DNA of 13,733 nt from a bacterium. GTDB taxonomy: Bacteria > Bacillota > Clostridia > Christensenellales > UBA1242. The stretch is taken from assembly GCA_024692805.1 (NCBI GenBank), contig JAILMD010000017.1, forward strand, positions 1 to 13,733. Reading direction: 5' to 3'. Shown here piece after piece: positions 12,893 through 13,733 of the stretch. The notes under the pieces were generated by a model. The model searched no databases and was not told the origin of the DNA. It saw nothing but the letters and a program-made list of their open reading frames with translations. The translations under genes were made by a program, and so were the position numbers. Each line of letters begins with the position of its first letter. The first letter of the stretch is position 1.

Positions 12893-13699
12893 ATTATCTT
12901 TATCAACGCCAATTGATTTAGAAGGAAGCCCGTTAGGGTTTTCACGGTTATATTTTTTCGCCGCTTCTTTATATTCCTCTGAATTTAAAATGTCATCTTT
13001 TTCATCAGTTTGTAAAACAATTGGTTTTTCATTTGAATATCTATAAATTCTAACGTTATCAAAAATTAAGAAGGCTATAAACATTATTCCGCAACTTGCA
13101 ACGCCGGTAACAAAACCATATAAAAATCCTTTTAAAGCCCATAAAACAATAACAAAAATCATTGAAAGAAGCCTGATAATAAAATATTCTTCAAACTTTG
13201 ATGACTTAACAAAAAGGCTAACACAAAGAACGGTTGCGCTTATTGCATCAACAAGCCCTAAAACCTCATATTGCCAAACCTTAGTCATAAAGTAAGAACC
13301 AACTGAGCCGCCAATAACAATGCAAATTAATGCAAAATATTGATGAGTTTTAAAACGCTTTTTATTTTCAACAAGTTTATCAGTTTTCTTAGTAAACAAA
13401 TTTGAAATTTTAGTTATTAAATAACAAAGCGGAACTAAAACTGCGTGACTTAAAAAACCATTTTGATAACAAAAATATGCGTAAAGCGCGCTCCACATTA
13501 GCGCGAAAAACAAGTCTAGAACTTTATTTAAATCATTTAAAAATAAAGAAAGAAGGCCAACGATTAAAATGCTTAGCCCAAGATATTCTTCATAACCAAA
13601 AACACAAACCAAAACATCAAGAATAACAAACAAAATAAATAACAATGCTTCAGTTAAGAAAGATGATCTTATTCCCTTATTACTTTCAACTTTTCCCAT
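12881..13699 (-). CDS. PnuC-like membrane protein (putative nicotinamide riboside/mononucleotide transporter family)
   Basis: The 272-residue protein has seven to eight hydrophobic segments (about residues 16-34, 38-54, 62-78, 84-100, 119-137, 147-164, 172-190, 193-213) and a charged cytoplasmic tail of about 55 residues. FFALMWSALYAYFCYQNGFL resembles the PnuC segment with an ALYAY...NG pattern. LGLVDAISATVLCVS, FEEYFIIRL and the following helices resemble the second PnuC half (D...A...; E.w..w). PnuC carriers take up nicotinamide riboside for NAD synthesis by facilitated diffusion. The match is by eye only, and the substrate is uncertain. The long tail is unusual. ATG 13699 has only a weak GGGT ribosome binding site, and an in-frame TAA one codon further upstream excludes a longer start. 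Confidence 0.6.
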   Translation of the reverse strand: MGKVESNKGIRSSFLTEALLFILFVILDVLVCVFGYEEYLGLSILIVGLLSLFLNDLNKVLDLFFALMWSALYAYFCYQNGFLSHAVLVPLCYLITKISNLFTKKTDKLVENKKRFKTHQYFALICIVIGGSVGSYFMTKVWQYEVLGLVDAISATVLCVSLFVKSSKFEEYFIIRLLSMIFVIVLWALKGFLYGFVTGVASCGIMFIAFLIFDNVRIYRYSNEKPIVLQTDEKDDILNSEEYKEAAKKYNRENPNGLPSKSIGVDKDNKRK

Positions 13700-13733
13700 A
13701 GCTTACCCATTTAATAAAAAACTTTTCGTTTGA

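Overview
The window is AT-rich bacterial DNA (about one third G+C by eye) with strong AGGAGG-type ribosome binding sites and consensus TTGACA/TATAAT-like promoters. It carries a T-box ahead of thrS, an attenuator leader ahead of infC-rpmI-rplT, a YtxC-like gene next to thrS, and a pta-ackA-yceD-rpmF cluster divergent from tmcAL. All of this points to a Bacillota genome, most likely an uncultured Clostridia-type organism. I cannot name a genus. I see no phage genes, transposase, CRISPR array, tRNA or rRNA.

Layout. Positions 1-623 hold the start of a degenerate short-chain dehydrogenase, cut by the window edge. Next, all on the minus strand, come yebC (812-1537), a TrmH/SpoU rRNA methyltransferase (1605-2372), rplT, rpmI and infC (2423-3523), an orphan 75-residue gene (3717-3944), thrS (4072-5976) and a YtxC-like gene (6299-7045). 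A membrane-anchored Mrr-like nuclease (7166-7762) is divergent from cmk on the plus strand (7868-8527). A minus-strand run follows: rpmF, yceD, ackA and pta (8553-11597). The window ends with tmcAL on the plus strand (11690-12859), convergent with a PnuC-like membrane protein (12881-13699).

Most of the window serves translation and its regulation. IF-3, L35 and L20 share a leader that looks like an L20-type attenuator. ThrRS is controlled by a Thr-specific T-box with an ACC specifier. The rRNA methyltransferase, L32 and YceD add ribosome maturation, and TmcAL modifies tRNA-Met. Pta and AckA convert acetyl-CoA to acetate plus ATP. TmcAL consumes acetate and ATP, so the divergent tmcAL/pta pair is metabolically coherent.

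The most interesting points are start sites and control regions rather than a new multi-gene system. infC has no ATG, GTG or TTG that gives a full protein and almost certainly starts at ATT. A perfect-consensus promoter overlaps the apparent ATG of yceD, so its real start is probably downstream. The tmcAL and pta promoters are interleaved. The orphan 75-residue gene has its own strong promoter. The lone Mrr-like nuclease has a perfect palindrome over its promoter. I found no convincing undescribed multi-gene system.
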